56,002 nucleotides of DNA from UBA6100 sp049658145 (GTDB taxonomy: Bacteria > Actinomycetota > Coriobacteriia > Anaerosomatales > Anaerosomataceae). This document shows, piece by piece, positions 44,118-54,739 of the stretch (the first letter of the stretch is position 1; each line of letters opens with the position of its first letter). The translations under genes were made by a program, and so were the position numbers. The notes below the pieces were generated by a model that saw only the letters and a program-made list of their open reading frames with translations, was not told the DNA's origin and ran no database searches. Where the stretch lies: positions 1 to 56,002 of the forward strand of contig JBASOJ010000035.1 of assembly GCA_049658145.1 (NCBI GenBank). Direction: 5' to 3'.

Positions 44118-45108
44118 GTGCAACTCTCAGGTAAGAAGGTCCTCGTCACCGGAGCCGACGGGTTCATCGGCAGCCACCTCGTCGAAGCGCTCGTCGCTCA
44201 CGGCGCGAGCGTCCGGGCGTTCTGCTTCTACAACTCCTTCAACTCATGGGGATGGCTCGACGCGGTCGATGACGCCGTGATGGCCGAGGTCGACGTGTTC
44301 ACAGGCGACGTGCGCGATCCCAACGGCGTGCGGACCGCTCTGCGTGACGCCAACGTGGTGCTGCATCTTGCGGCGCTCATCGGCATCCCGTTCTCGTATC
44401 ACTCGCCCGACAGTTACGTGGACACCAACGTGAGGGGGACGCTCAACGTCTTGCAGGCCGCCCGCGACCTCGGTCTTGAGCGCGTGGTGGTGACGAGCAC
44501 GAGCGAGGTCTACGGCACGGCGCGGTACGTCCCTATCGACGAGGCGCATCCGCGTCAGGGCCAGTCGCCGTACTCGGCGACCAAGATCGGGGCCGATGCG
44601 ATGGCGGAGTCGTTCTATCGCAGCTTCGGCCTACCGGTGGTCATCGCGCGTCCGTTCAACACCTACGGCCCCCGCCAGTCGGCACGGGCGGTCATACCCA
44701 CGATCATCACGCAGCTGCTTGCAGGCGCGGAATCCTTGAAGCTCGGGTCGCTCCACCCCACGCGCGACCTTACCTACGTGACCGACACCACCGCAGGCTT
44801 CATCGCGCTTGCCGAAGCCGACGATGCCGTCGGGCGCGACATCAACCTCGGCGTGGGCGAGGAGATCTCGATCGGCGACCTGGCCGCGGCGATCATGCGT
44901 ATCGTCGGGCGCGAGGTGCCGATCCTGAGCGATGACGCACGCCTCCGGCCGGCGCTGAGCGAGGTCGAGCGTCTGCTGTCGAACAACGCGCTCGCCCGCG
45001 AGGTAGCCGGCTGGCAGCCGCGGGTCTCGCTCGAGGAGGGTCTGGCCCGGACGGTGGAGTGGTTCTCGGTGGAGGCGAATCGCGCCCGGTACAAGGCCGG
45101 TATCTACA

Positions 45109-45116
<8 letters not shown>
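44118..45116 (+). CDS. legB: LegB-type nucleotide-GlcNAc 4,6-dehydratase
   Basis: First modifying step of legionaminic-acid synthesis, acting on GDP-GlcNAc in Campylobacter. The 332-aa extended SDR has VTGADGFIGSHL (NAD), the LegB hallmark FCFYNSFNSWGWLD, STSEVYG and the catalytic Y152 and K156. It starts at GTG 44118, 26 bp after the membrane protein, and opens a run of ten genes with gaps of three bases or less. The gene after it encodes the aminotransferase for its 4-keto product. Confidence 0.92.
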
Positions 45117-46287
<1,171 letters not shown>

Positions 46288-46290
46288 GTT

Positions 46291-47349
46291 ATGCGCAGGA
46301 GTCTGGCTGAGGTGACCGTGGCGCCGACGCTCGCCCTCTTCGAGGCGATGAGGGTGCTGAACGAGTTTGGCGGCAAGACGCTCGTTGTCACGGAATCCGA
46401 TGGAACGCTCGCCGGAGTTCTCACCGATGGTGATATACGACGGCACATCGTCGCGGGCAACGGACTCGACGACCCTGTGCGCGACGCGATGAACCGTACG
46501 CCCACGACGGTCGATGTCCTCTGGAACGAGGAGCAGACGCGCGAGCTGTTCATCGCCCGGCAGATCGACTGCGTTCCGGTCATCGCCGACGATGGACGGG
46601 TCGTCGACGCACTATGGTGGTCCGACCTGTTCGACACCGGCCGCACCCGGCGGCAGATAGACCTGCCGGTCGTGCTCATGGCGGGAGGCAAGGGCACGCG
46701 TCTCGAGCCTTTCACGCGTATCCTGCCCAAGCCGCTCGTGCCCGTTGGCGACCGCCCGGTGCTCCAGCTGATCATGGACGGGTTCCACGAGCAGGGATGC
46801 GACCGCTTTCTCGTCGCACTCAACCACAAGGCCAACCTCATCCGGGCGTTCTTCGCCGAGGAGACGCTGCCGTACTCCATGCTGTTCTTCGACGAGGAGG
46901 AGCCACTCGGCACGGCCGGTGGTCTCGGCTTGATGCGGGGCGAGATCGACTCCACGTTCGTGCTCGCGAACTGCGACACGATCGTGGATATCGAGTTCGC
47001 CGACGTCCTCGACTACCATCGCGGGCATGGGAACGACATCACCATCATCGCGTCGATGAAGCACGTGGTGCTCCCGTACGGTGTGTGCGAGGTGGGAGCC
47101 GACGGCGAGCTCAAGAGTCTGAGCGAGAAGCCCCGGTACGACGTGCTGGTCTCCACGGGACTCTACGTGATGGAGCCGACGGTGCTGGATCGCGTCCCGG
47201 ACGGGTTGCGGATGGACGCCACGGACCTCATCGATGCTGTCCGTGCCGACGGTCGCGTCGGCGTGTATCCGATTCCCGAACGAGCGTGGGTCGACATCGG
47301 ACAACTCGAGGAGCTCCAGGTGGCACTCGACCGGATGAGGGTCATGTGA
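46291..47349 (+). CDS. ptmE: PtmE-type CBS-domain nucleotidyltransferase
   Basis: 352 aa: two CBS motifs (about 1-120, with VLTDGDIRRHIV and QIDCVPVI) followed by a sugar-phosphate nucleotidyltransferase domain beginning VVLMAGGKGTRLEPFTRILPK. In Campylobacter PtmE is the guanylyltransferase that makes GDP-glucosamine for legionaminic acid, with this same architecture. The CBS pair may sense an adenine or guanine nucleotide. It follows legC by 3 bp and overlaps the next gene. Confidence 0.88.
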   Translation: MRRSLAEVTVAPTLALFEAMRVLNEFGGKTLVVTESDGTLAGVLTDGDIRRHIVAGNGLDDPVRDAMNRTPTTVDVLWNEEQTRELFIARQIDCVPVIADDGRVVDALWWSDLFDTGRTRRQIDLPVVLMAGGKGTRLEPFTRILPKPLVPVGDRPVLQLIMDGFHEQGCDRFLVALNHKANLIRAFFAEETLPYSMLFFDEEEPLGTAGGLGLMRGEIDSTFVLANCDTIVDIEFADVLDYHRGHGNDITIIASMKHVVLPYGVCEVGADGELKSLSEKPRYDVLVSTGLYVMEPTVLDRVPDGLRMDATDLIDAVRADGRVGVYPIPERAWVDIGQLEELQVALDRMRVM

Positions 47350-47999
47350 TGGATCGGCGCATGTCGGGCGCGGTCATCATCGGCGCAGGGGGCCACGCCA
47401 GGTGCGTGATCGACACCATGCAGGCCGCCGGGGTCGAGATCGCCGGAGTCGTTGACGTCACCCCCGATTCTAAGGTGGTGCTTGGCGTACCGGTGATCGG
47501 TGGTGACGCCGAACTTGTGAACCTGCGCGCGGCCGGACTCACACACGCAGCCATGGGCATCGGCTCGGTGGGTGATGCGACGATCCGCCGCCAGGCAGCG
47601 GCCCGTGCTCTCGATGCGGGATTCACGTTCGATCCGGTGGCTCATCCAAGTGCCGTCGTCTCCGAGCATGCGTCTCTCGCCAGGGGAGCGTACGTGGGCG
47701 CCGGCGCTGTGATCGGACCCGGTGCCACAATCGGGGAGTTCGCGATAGTCAACTCGTCGGCGGTCGTGGACCATGACTGCGCGGTGGGCGCGTTCGCTCA
47801 TGTGGCTCCCGGGGCGGTGCTCGCCGGCACGGTGACCGTGGGCGATGACGCGCACGTAGGAGCGGGGGCGGCGGTGATCCAGGGGCGAACCATCGGAGCG
47901 AGCGCCATAGTCGGCGCGGGCAGCGTGGTGACGAAGGACATCCCTGAAGGAGAAACGTGGCTCGGCAATCCGGCACGCGCGAGGCAGGGTCACGCCTGA
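47349..47999 (+). CDS. NeuD/PglD-type acetyltransferase
   Basis: 216-aa acyltransferase with an N-terminal Rossmann-like part (VIIGAGGHARCVIDTM) and a C-terminal left-handed beta-helix of hexapeptide repeats (VGAGAVIGPGATIG, VDHDCAVGAFAHVAPGA). The histidine in VDHD is the expected catalytic base. By position it is the LegH-like step that N-acetylates the 4-amino sugar, although sialic-acid O-acetylation is also known for the family. ATG 47349 overlaps the ptmE stop by one base. Confidence 0.87.
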   Translation: MDRRMSGAVIIGAGGHARCVIDTMQAAGVEIAGVVDVTPDSKVVLGVPVIGGDAELVNLRAAGLTHAAMGIGSVGDATIRRQAAARALDAGFTFDPVAHPSAVVSEHASLARGAYVGAGAVIGPGATIGEFAIVNSSAVVDHDCAVGAFAHVAPGAVLAGTVTVGDDAHVGAGAAVIQGRTIGASAIVGAGSVVTKDIPEGETWLGNPARARQGHA

Positions 48000-49000
48000 T
48001 GTGCCCCGTTCGCGTCATAGCCGAGGTCGGCGTGAACCACAACGGCTCGGTCGACACCGCGCTGCGCATGGTGGAGGCGGCGGCCGAAGCCGGCGCGAAC
48101 ATCGTGAAGTTCCAGACCTTCTCGGCATCCTCGCTGGTCTCGTCGTCAGCGCCGAAGGCCGTTTACCAGGCCGAGCGTACCGGAGGCGGAGGCCAACTCG
48201 AGATGCTTCGCGCTCTCGAGCTCACGCGGGGCGATCACATCCGGCTCATGGATGCGTGCCGGTCAACCGGTGTGATCTTTCTTTCGGCGCCCTTCGATCT
48301 CGATTCTGTCGACCTGCTCGCAGGACTCGGGGTGAGCGAGGTGAAGATCGCCTCGGGTGAGATCACAGATCTTCCACTGCTTCGCCGCGTGGGAGCGATG
48401 CGGGTGCCCGTCGTGCTCTCTACAGGGATGTCCACAACTGCTGAGATCGCGGCCGCAATAGCGGCGCTCGAGGCTGCGGGCGCACCGCGCGATGGCATCA
48501 CACTGCTGCACTGCACGAGCGAGTACCCGACGCCAGCCGAAGACGTCAACTTGCTGGCGATGACCGCGATGGCCGAGGAGTTCGGTCTGCCGGTCGGCTA
48601 CTCCGACCACACCGAAGGAATCGAGATCGCGCTCGCGGCGGTGGCCCGTGGCGCGGTGCTCATCGAGAAGCACTTCACGCTCGACCGCTCGATGCCAGGG
48701 CCCGATCATGCGGCGAGTCTCGAGCCGGGTGAGTTCGCGGAGATGGTCCGCGGCATACGCACTGTTGAGCGTGCTCTTGGCGATCCGGTGAAGCGGCCCG
48801 CCGCGGGCGAGTCCGGTGTGGCCGCTGTGGCCCGCAAGAGCATCGTCGCGGCACGGGGCATCGAGCCGGGCGAACTCTTGAGCGACGCCAATCTCACCAC
48901 CAAGCGTCCCGCGACCGGCATCAGTCCGATGCGATGGGATGAAGTCGTGGGCACGAGGGCGTCGCGTTCGTATGCGCGTGACGAGGTGATCGAACCGTGA
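47999..49000 (+). CDS. legI: NeuB/LegI-type nonulosonate synthase
   Basis: Condenses a 6-deoxy-diacetamido-hexose with phosphoenolpyruvate to the nine-carbon acid. The 333-aa protein has IAEVGVNHNGSVD, KFQTFSAS, LSTGMST, CTSEYPTP, YSDHTEG and EKHFTLDRSMPGPDH in order, with a C-terminal antifreeze-like SAF domain. ATG 47999 overlaps the previous stop (TGATG); GTG 47957, with GGAGAAAC before it, is an alternative. LegI is preferred over sialic-acid synthase from the operon content. Confidence 0.93.
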   Translation: MCPVRVIAEVGVNHNGSVDTALRMVEAAAEAGANIVKFQTFSASSLVSSSAPKAVYQAERTGGGGQLEMLRALELTRGDHIRLMDACRSTGVIFLSAPFDLDSVDLLAGLGVSEVKIASGEITDLPLLRRVGAMRVPVVLSTGMSTTAEIAAAIAALEAAGAPRDGITLLHCTSEYPTPAEDVNLLAMTAMAEEFGLPVGYSDHTEGIEIALAAVARGAVLIEKHFTLDRSMPGPDHAASLEPGEFAEMVRGIRTVERALGDPVKRPAAGESGVAAVARKSIVAARGIEPGELLSDANLTTKRPATGISPMRWDEVVGTRASRSYARDEVIEP

Positions 49001-50172
49001 TGAGGGTAGCGGTCTTCACGGGCAGCAGGGCCGACTACGGGCTGCTACGCCCGCTCCTGCGGTTGCTTCGAGTTGACGATCGCTTCGAGCTTCGCCTGAT
49101 CGTGACCGGAGCGCACCTGGATGAAGCGCATGGCATGACCGTGCGCGAGATCGAGGCCGAGGGCATGCCGATCAGCGCGCGCGTTCCGCTGCCCCTCGAT
49201 GACGACTCCCTCAGTGGTGTGGCGCGGGCGATGGGTGCAGCGGTCGGTGGCGTCGCCGACGCTCTCGAGGAGTGGACCCCTGACGTCCTGGTGGTGCTCG
49301 GCGACCGGTACGAGGCGTTCGCAGCCGCGGCCGCGGCCACGGTGCTGCGGGTGCCGATCGCTCACATCCACGGCGGGGAGCTCACCTACGGCGCGATCGA
49401 CGACGCCTTCCGCCATTCGATCACCAAGATGGCCGATCTGCACTTCACGGCCACGCGGGAGTATCGCCGTCGGGTGATACAGATGGGCGCGGATCCCTCG
49501 ACGGTGCACGATGTGGGCGCGCTCGCAGCTGACAACGCGCTGGCTGCGCCAGACCTGTCACCGGACGAGTTCGAGGAGCGCTACCGCGTCCGATGCGATC
49601 GTGACACGTTGCTTGTGACGTTCCATCCGGCATCCGCCGGCGGCGACTCGGCCGATCATCTGCGCGCGCTGCTCGACGCGCTCGACCGCCTGGCGGACTT
49701 CCGCGTGCTCTTCACGGGATCGAATGCCGATGCCGAAGGCTCCGTGCTTACTGCCATGGTTCGCGACTACGTGGCGGCCCATGGGGATCGCGCGGCGTTC
49801 GTCGTGTCGCTCGGTCACGACGGCTATATGGCGGCGGTCAGGAACGCGGCCGCAGTGGTGGGGAATTCGTCATCCGGCATCATCGAGGTGCCCATCCTCG
49901 GCGTGCCGAGCGTCGACATCGGCGATCGGCAGGCTGGCAGACTCCGACCAGCGAGTGTGATCCATGTCGAACCTACGGCGGGTGCGATCATCCCCGCCGT
50001 GCTCCAGGCCACGTCCGAGGAGTTCAGGTCGCTTGCGGCGGGGTCCGGAAACCCGTACGGCGACGGGCATACAGCGGAGCGGATCGTCAAGGTCCTTGCG
50101 GACAGCGGCGGCCTGGCCGCAGCGCGCACTGCTTCGTTCTTCGACATCGACTTCGGAGATGATGGTCTGTGA
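48997..50172 (+). CDS. legG: NeuC/LegG-type hydrolysing 2-epimerase
   Basis: 391-aa GT-B-like epimerase that removes the nucleotide and inverts C2, releasing the free hexose for LegI. Has FTGSRADYGLLRPLL, VLGDRYEAFA, HIHGGELTYGAIDD and VGNSSSGIIE, characteristic of NeuC/LegG rather than non-hydrolysing WecB. GTG 48997 overlaps the legI stop; ATG 49000 is just inside. The SDR gene overlaps its end by 4 bp. Confidence 0.93.
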   Translation: MMRVAVFTGSRADYGLLRPLLRLLRVDDRFELRLIVTGAHLDEAHGMTVREIEAEGMPISARVPLPLDDDSLSGVARAMGAAVGGVADALEEWTPDVLVVLGDRYEAFAAAAAATVLRVPIAHIHGGELTYGAIDDAFRHSITKMADLHFTATREYRRRVIQMGADPSTVHDVGALAADNALAAPDLSPDEFEERYRVRCDRDTLLVTFHPASAGGDSADHLRALLDALDRLADFRVLFTGSNADAEGSVLTAMVRDYVAAHGDRAAFVVSLGHDGYMAAVRNAAAVVGNSSSGIIEVPILGVPSVDIGDRQAGRLRPASVIHVEPTAGAIIPAVLQATSEEFRSLAAGSGNPYGDGHTAERIVKVLADSGGLAAARTASFFDIDFGDDGL

Positions 50173-50927
50173 GTGCTAGGAGCGATCATGCCGACCTGTT
50201 CTCGTGCGCGGGGATGACAGCGGTGGTGGCTGGCGGCGCGGGGCTCATCGGCCGCGAGGTCGCCGCGGGGCTGGCGCAGGCGGGCGCTAACGTATGGGTG
50301 GCCGATGTCGAGATTCCCGATGATGTGCGCGGTGTCTCGATCGACATCGCTGATGAGGGCTCTGTCGAGCGGGCTCTGGATACCGTGATCGCGGCAGACG
50401 GCCGCCTCGATGTGGTCGTCAACTGCGCGTATCCACGCACGTCGGACTGGGGTTCACCTCTGGAGTCGGAGCTGAGCACGTCGTGGGTGCGCAATCTGGA
50501 GATGCAGCTCGGCGGGTGCTTCATCATGAGCAGGGCAGCTGCCAAGCGCATGGAAGGGCGAGGCGGGTCGATCATCAACTTCGGATCGATCTACGGGAGT
50601 GTCGGACCGAGTTGGGAGATCTACGAAGACACCCCGATGACGATGCCGAGCGCGTACGCTGCCATCAAGGGAGGCGTCGTCTCGCTTACACGGCTTCTGG
50701 CCACACGGTACGGACCCTCGGGCGTGCGATGCAACGTCGTGTCTCCCGGCGGCGTGTTCGATGGACAGCCGGAGCCGTTCGTCGCGCGCTACGAGGCGCT
50801 CACGCCCCTGGGCAGGATGGCCGACCCGGCCGATCTCGTCGGTGCCGTGGTGTTCCTGGCCTCGCCGGCCTCGGCGTACGTCACCGGGCAGAACCTCATT
50901 GTCGACGGCGGCTGGACGGCGCGGTGA
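50169..50927 (+). CDS. ptmA: PtmA-like short-chain dehydrogenase
   Basis: 252-aa classical SDR with VVAGGAGLIGREVA at the nucleotide site, NCAYPRTSDWG, SIIN, a YAAIKGG active site (Y, K) and GQNLIVDGGW at the end. NCAYPRT and the IYE-x-T segment are typical of PtmA, encoded with the legionaminic genes of Campylobacter flagellin-modification loci. Its precise step is unsettled even there. GTG start overlaps legG. Confidence 0.85.
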   Translation: MSARSDHADLFSCAGMTAVVAGGAGLIGREVAAGLAQAGANVWVADVEIPDDVRGVSIDIADEGSVERALDTVIAADGRLDVVVNCAYPRTSDWGSPLESELSTSWVRNLEMQLGGCFIMSRAAAKRMEGRGGSIINFGSIYGSVGPSWEIYEDTPMTMPSAYAAIKGGVVSLTRLLATRYGPSGVRCNVVSPGGVFDGQPEPFVARYEALTPLGRMADPADLVGAVVFLASPASAYVTGQNLIVDGGWTAR

Positions 50928-51904
50928 CCACGCGGGTCCCAGAGCGGGTGCTGGTGGCCGGAAGCGGCTCGATCGCCGCCCGTCACATGCGCAATCTCCT
51001 GGCGATGGGAGTGGGCCGTGTCGTCGTGCTGAGTGCGCGCGACCTGCGCTCGGTGAGTCCCTTCGACGATGCGCGCGTGGTGCCCACCGTCACGATTCCC
51101 GAGGACTGTCCGGGCGTGGCGATCGTGGCCAACGACACTGCGCTCCATGTGAAGACGACACGCCGCCTCCTCGAAGCGGGGGCGCACGTTCTCGTCGAGA
51201 AGCCGCTCGCCGCCGGGACCTCCGAGGAGCTGCGAGACCTCGTCCGTGAGGTGGCCGCAACCGATCGCGTCGTCCGGGTCGCGTACAACCTCCGGTTCCT
51301 GGGAGCGATCCAGCGGATTGCCGCGCTGCTGCGCGAGGGCAGGATCGGGACGCCGCTCTTCGCCCGCATCGAGGCGGGGCAGTGGCTGCCCGACTGGCGT
51401 CCCGGTCGCGATTACCGCGATGGCTACAGTGCGTCGGCCTCCCGGGGCGGGGGAGTGGCACTCGATCTCTCTCACGAGATCGACTACATGCGGATGCTCC
51501 TCGGCATGCCCGCCGCGTGGAGCACGTACCGCGCGGTCGCGGGGCTGCTGGATGGCGACAGCGAGGATGTGTTCGAGGGGGTGTACTCCTTCGACGATGG
51601 CGCGCTGTGCAGTGTGCACCTCGACTATCTGGAGCGGCAGGCACGGCGGCGCATCCGGATCGTCGGGTCAGCGGGAACGATCGAGTGCGACATCCCGGGC
51701 CAGCGCTTGGATGTGTCGACCGGCGGGACCGTCACTGCCCTCGGCGAGCCCGACCTGTTCGACGTGGAGCGTACCTACATCCGCGAGGTCGAGGCATTCC
51801 TGGGCGAGATCGAGGGCACGCCTGCCGGACTTCCGACCCTGGAGGATGCGGTGGATGTCCTGCGCCTCCTCCGCGACCCGAATGGCGGTGGGGCCGATGT
51901 ATGA
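50924..51904 (+). CDS. Gfo/Idh/MocA-family oxidoreductase
   Basis: 326 aa. VLVAGSGSIAARHMRNLL at the N-terminus is the NAD(P) site; EKPLAAGTSEEL is the conserved EKP of this family, and the C-terminal sheet domain includes GGGVALDLSHEIDYM. Gfo/Idh/MocA proteins oxidise or reduce sugars, often UDP-sugars. Genes of this family often sit beside legF and ptmA homologues, but the substrate is unknown. GTG 50924 overlaps the ptmA-like stop; the end overlaps legF by 8 bp. Confidence 0.85.
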   Translation: MTTRVPERVLVAGSGSIAARHMRNLLAMGVGRVVVLSARDLRSVSPFDDARVVPTVTIPEDCPGVAIVANDTALHVKTTRRLLEAGAHVLVEKPLAAGTSEELRDLVREVAATDRVVRVAYNLRFLGAIQRIAALLREGRIGTPLFARIEAGQWLPDWRPGRDYRDGYSASASRGGGVALDLSHEIDYMRMLLGMPAAWSTYRAVAGLLDGDSEDVFEGVYSFDDGALCSVHLDYLERQARRRIRIVGSAGTIECDIPGQRLDVSTGGTVTALGEPDLFDVERTYIREVEAFLGEIEGTPAGLPTLEDAVDVLRLLRDPNGGGADV

Positions 51905-52628
51905 CGGCAAGAGCGTGCTGTGTGTCGTGCCGGCCCGTGCGGGTTCCCGTCAGATCCCCGGTAAGAACATGCGCCTCCTGGGCGGCAGGCCACTCATCCA
52001 GTACGCGTTCGACAACGCCATCGCGTGCCCGGAGATAGACCGCACCATCGTCTCGACGGACAGTCCCGAGGTGGCCGAGCTGGCGCGCGAGCTCGGGCTC
52101 GACGTGCCGTTCGTGCGTCCTGAATCGCTGACCGGCGACCGGGTCGGCACGATCGATGTTCTGTTGCACGCGATGGATCACATCGAGACGCATGAGGATC
52201 GCCGGTACGACGTGCTCGTGCTGCTGCACGCGACAGCGCCACTCTGTGCGGTGGAGGATGTTTCGGCATGCGTGCGGCTGCTCGTAGACAGCGGGGCACC
52301 GAGCGTCTTCACGGTTGCACCCTCATCGAGGAATCCGTACTTCAACATGGTCGAAGAGGGCTCCGACGGCACGGTGCAGCTGTGCAAGCCGGGGCTCTTC
52401 GTGACCCGTCAGGATGCACCTCCCGTCTACGATCTCAACTCGGCAGCGTACGCATGGCCCTGGGAGACCCTGCGCGAGCACCGCGCGGTGGTGTTGCTGG
52501 GAAGTCGCGTGGTGGTCATGCCCAAGGAGCGCTCCATCGACATCGACGACGAGACCGATCTTCTGCTCGCGGAGGCGATAATGGCACGACGGGACGCCTC
52601 GCTTCACCGGGAGGTAGCCGGCTCGTGA
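51897..52628 (+). CDS. legF: CMP-nonulosonate (acylneuraminate) cytidylyltransferase
   Basis: Activates the nonulosonic acid as its CMP sugar. The 243-aa protein begins VLCVVPARAGSRQIPGKN, the CTP-binding signature, and contains STDSPEVAELA, LLHATAPLC and a DDETDLLLAE segment with metal-binding aspartates. NeuA, LegF and PtmB are too similar to separate by eye, but the operon favours CMP-legionaminate. ATG 51897 is within the previous gene. Confidence 0.92.
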   Translation: MYDGKSVLCVVPARAGSRQIPGKNMRLLGGRPLIQYAFDNAIACPEIDRTIVSTDSPEVAELARELGLDVPFVRPESLTGDRVGTIDVLLHAMDHIETHEDRRYDVLVLLHATAPLCAVEDVSACVRLLVDSGAPSVFTVAPSSRNPYFNMVEEGSDGTVQLCKPGLFVTRQDAPPVYDLNSAAYAWPWETLREHRAVVLLGSRVVVMPKERSIDIDDETDLLLAEAIMARRDASLHREVAGS

Positions 52629-54475
52629 GCGACGCCGTGCTCGTTGTAGGGTCCGGGGCCACTGTTGATGAGGCTCTCGCCGCGACCACCGATGCCCAAC
52701 TGCTGATCTCGTACGATTGGCGGCTCGGCGTCGACCTCCGCGCCCGAACGGGGCTCCCCGTGAAGATCGTCGACATCACGGGCAGGATCGCTCCGATCGA
52801 GGAACGGGCCTGGGCCTGGACGGTCTCGCTCGTCGAGGACCTCAGGAGCGATGGATCGATCCGCCCGGATGTGCTGACCGCCGCTCGTCGGGCGCTGTTC
52901 CTCGAGGTGCTCATGCCTGTCTCTCTGGCCCGGGAGAGGGCGGAGCGGGTGCGTTCGATCGCACCGGGAGCTCACATCGACGGCATCGGGCTCACGGACG
53001 TCGAGAGATCCGAGCTGGGCTTCGCGCCGCTTGTAGCGTCCGCTCCGGTTCAACCGGAGGCGCCCCGCCGGAGCCTGTATCGGCGACTTCGGAGCCGCGC
53101 AGGAGCGATCCTCGCGAGGCAGCGGGAGGCGCGCGCCCGTGCGGAGGAGCTCCGGGAGCTGCGCGCGCGTAGCTCGGCCGAGATCGAGCGGGCGCGCCAG
53201 GCGCTGGCTACCCGCGGCGACTCGCCGGTGGCCGTGGTGCTCGTAGCGGTCGACGTGCACGTCCATCTGTTCAGGAGCACCATATCGTCTCTGCGGGACC
53301 GGGGCTGGAGCGTGCTTCTTCTCAGCTTCAGTTCACAGAGGGACTTCGTCGACGTTGCGCCAGCGCTGGGGGTCACCGCACTTCGACTCGGACCGATGCT
53401 GGACGCACAGGAAGAGCCTGACCTCGACGCACGAATCGGTGATCGCATCTGCCGTTGGGCCGAGTCGGCAGTGGGCGGCGTCGAGGCGACCGTCATCGCA
53501 CAGGCGGCTCGAGCCCAGATCGCGCGGATCGCCCGACTGATGGGAGCCTATAGCGAGTTCCTGTCCACCGTTCGGCCGAATGTCATCCTCACGGCCAGCG
53601 AGATAAACCCGCCCGTGGAGACGATGGCGTCCGCCGGTAGAACGTATGGGATTCCGACTGTCAATGTTCAGCACGGTGCGATCACCGATCTGCCGCGCTT
53701 CTCGGACTTCCGGTTCGACGCGTTCTGCGTCTTCGGGGAGGCGTACGCCGAAGTGCTGACGCGTCGCGGAGTCCCGGCGGACCGTCTTCACGTGACCGGC
53801 AGTCCACTCGCGGACCGGTCGGCGATGGGCGATGTGGCGGATGGGGCGGTCCAGGCGGAGAGTCATCATCCCGACCGTAGCGAGTCGAGGTTCTCGCTCC
53901 TGTTCGCAGGAGGCTACTCGTGCGCTACCGTAAGCGACGCGGCCCTGCACGACACGCTCGCCATGGTGCTGGAAGCCGCGGGCCGGGACGGCAGCCTCGA
54001 CGTGCAGGTCAAGTTGCACCCGCTGGGAGGAGGCTCTGAGGCTGGATACGAGGGGGCGCTCGCCGAGTATCCGGATGTTCCCGTCACCGTGACCAGGGAC
54101 GCCGAACTCGACGGCTTGATGCGCGCCTGCGACTGCGTGGTGACTCACGGGTCGACCGTGGGGATCGATGCAGCTCTGTATCACAAACCGGTGATTCTCC
54201 TGAGCCTGCCCGGCGACGAGGACCTGCTGCCGCTGGTGGCAGAGGGAGTAGCGCTTCGCGCAAGCACGTCCGAAGACGTCCTGCGCCGGGTGGCGGAGAT
54301 CAGGCGTGGAGCCAGGGCATCCGATGCGGACTACGAGCGCATCAGGCGCCGCTACACCTTCAGGCAGGACGGCGAGGCGGGAGAACGCGTCGCGGACGTG
54401 TGCGAGACGCTTGCCGGTCATCGGCGGCCTGGGCGGTGCGATTCTCGGTCAGGTGGCGACGGCTACGACGTGTGA
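52625..54475 (+). CDS. large probable glycosyltransferase of the nonulosonate operon
   Basis: 616 aa in three parts: an N-terminal domain (about 1-150) of no recognised family, a highly charged helical stretch (about 155-200, rich in Arg, Glu and Ala, probably a coiled coil), and a C-terminal GT-B-like domain. The last contains the VNVQHGAITDLP motif and RLHVTGSPLADR. The QHG-type region and the VVTHGSTVGIDAAL motif near the end are shared by polysialyl- and other capsule transferases that use CMP-sugars. It is coupled to legF by a GTGA overlap, so transfer of the CMP-nonulosonate is a reasonable inference. Confidence 0.65.
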   Translation: MSDAVLVVGSGATVDEALAATTDAQLLISYDWRLGVDLRARTGLPVKIVDITGRIAPIEERAWAWTVSLVEDLRSDGSIRPDVLTAARRALFLEVLMPVSLARERAERVRSIAPGAHIDGIGLTDVERSELGFAPLVASAPVQPEAPRRSLYRRLRSRAGAILARQREARARAEELRELRARSSAEIERARQALATRGDSPVAVVLVAVDVHVHLFRSTISSLRDRGWSVLLLSFSSQRDFVDVAPALGVTALRLGPMLDAQEEPDLDARIGDRICRWAESAVGGVEATVIAQAARAQIARIARLMGAYSEFLSTVRPNVILTASEINPPVETMASAGRTYGIPTVNVQHGAITDLPRFSDFRFDAFCVFGEAYAEVLTRRGVPADRLHVTGSPLADRSAMGDVADGAVQAESHHPDRSESRFSLLFAGGYSCATVSDAALHDTLAMVLEAAGRDGSLDVQVKLHPLGGGSEAGYEGALAEYPDVPVTVTRDAELDGLMRACDCVVTHGSTVGIDAALYHKPVILLSLPGDEDLLPLVAEGVALRASTSEDVLRRVAEIRRGARASDADYERIRRRYTFRQDGEAGERVADVCETLAGHRRPGRCDSRSGGDGYDV

Positions 54476-54487
54476 TGAGGCACGGAT

Positions 54488-54493
54488 TATACT
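54488..54493 (+). promoter_or_regulatory. candidate -10 element after the nonulosonate operon
   Basis: TATACT, five of six matches to consensus, lies 12 bp after the stop of the large glycosyltransferase gene and could drive the small ORF and the GT2 gene. No clear -35 hexamer. Confidence 0.35.
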
Positions 54494-54598
54494 GAGTACC
54501 GCTCGCTTCTCGTGGGGAGCCTCGATGTCCCGATTGTTCGAAGGAAAGCGCGGGCGAAGACTCCGGCCGTCGTCGGCCAAAGCCATCTGGAGGCGTAG

Positions 54599-54739
54599 AT
54601 GTCCAAGGTGCTGACTGCGCGCGGCATGCATCCCGCGAACATACGGATCTCGCGCACCGGCTGGATTCTGCCGGGTCGGCACGCGTTGGTCGACGAGTTC
54701 GCCGCTGAGTTCGACTTCTGCGCTGGGGTGGGGTGCTAG
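54599..54739 (+). CDS. 46-residue ORF or gene remnant
   Basis: ATG 54599 has GGAGG 6 nt upstream and the frame ends in TAG directly against the ATG of the GT2 gene. The product contains RISRTGWILPGRHALVDEF and a terminal FDFCAGVGC; I do not recognise it. It could be a small gene coupled to the GT2 gene, a leader peptide, or the tail of a degraded gene. The remaining gap (54476-54598) shows no gene. Confidence 0.35.
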   Translation: MSKVLTARGMHPANIRISRTGWILPGRHALVDEFAAEFDFCAGVGC

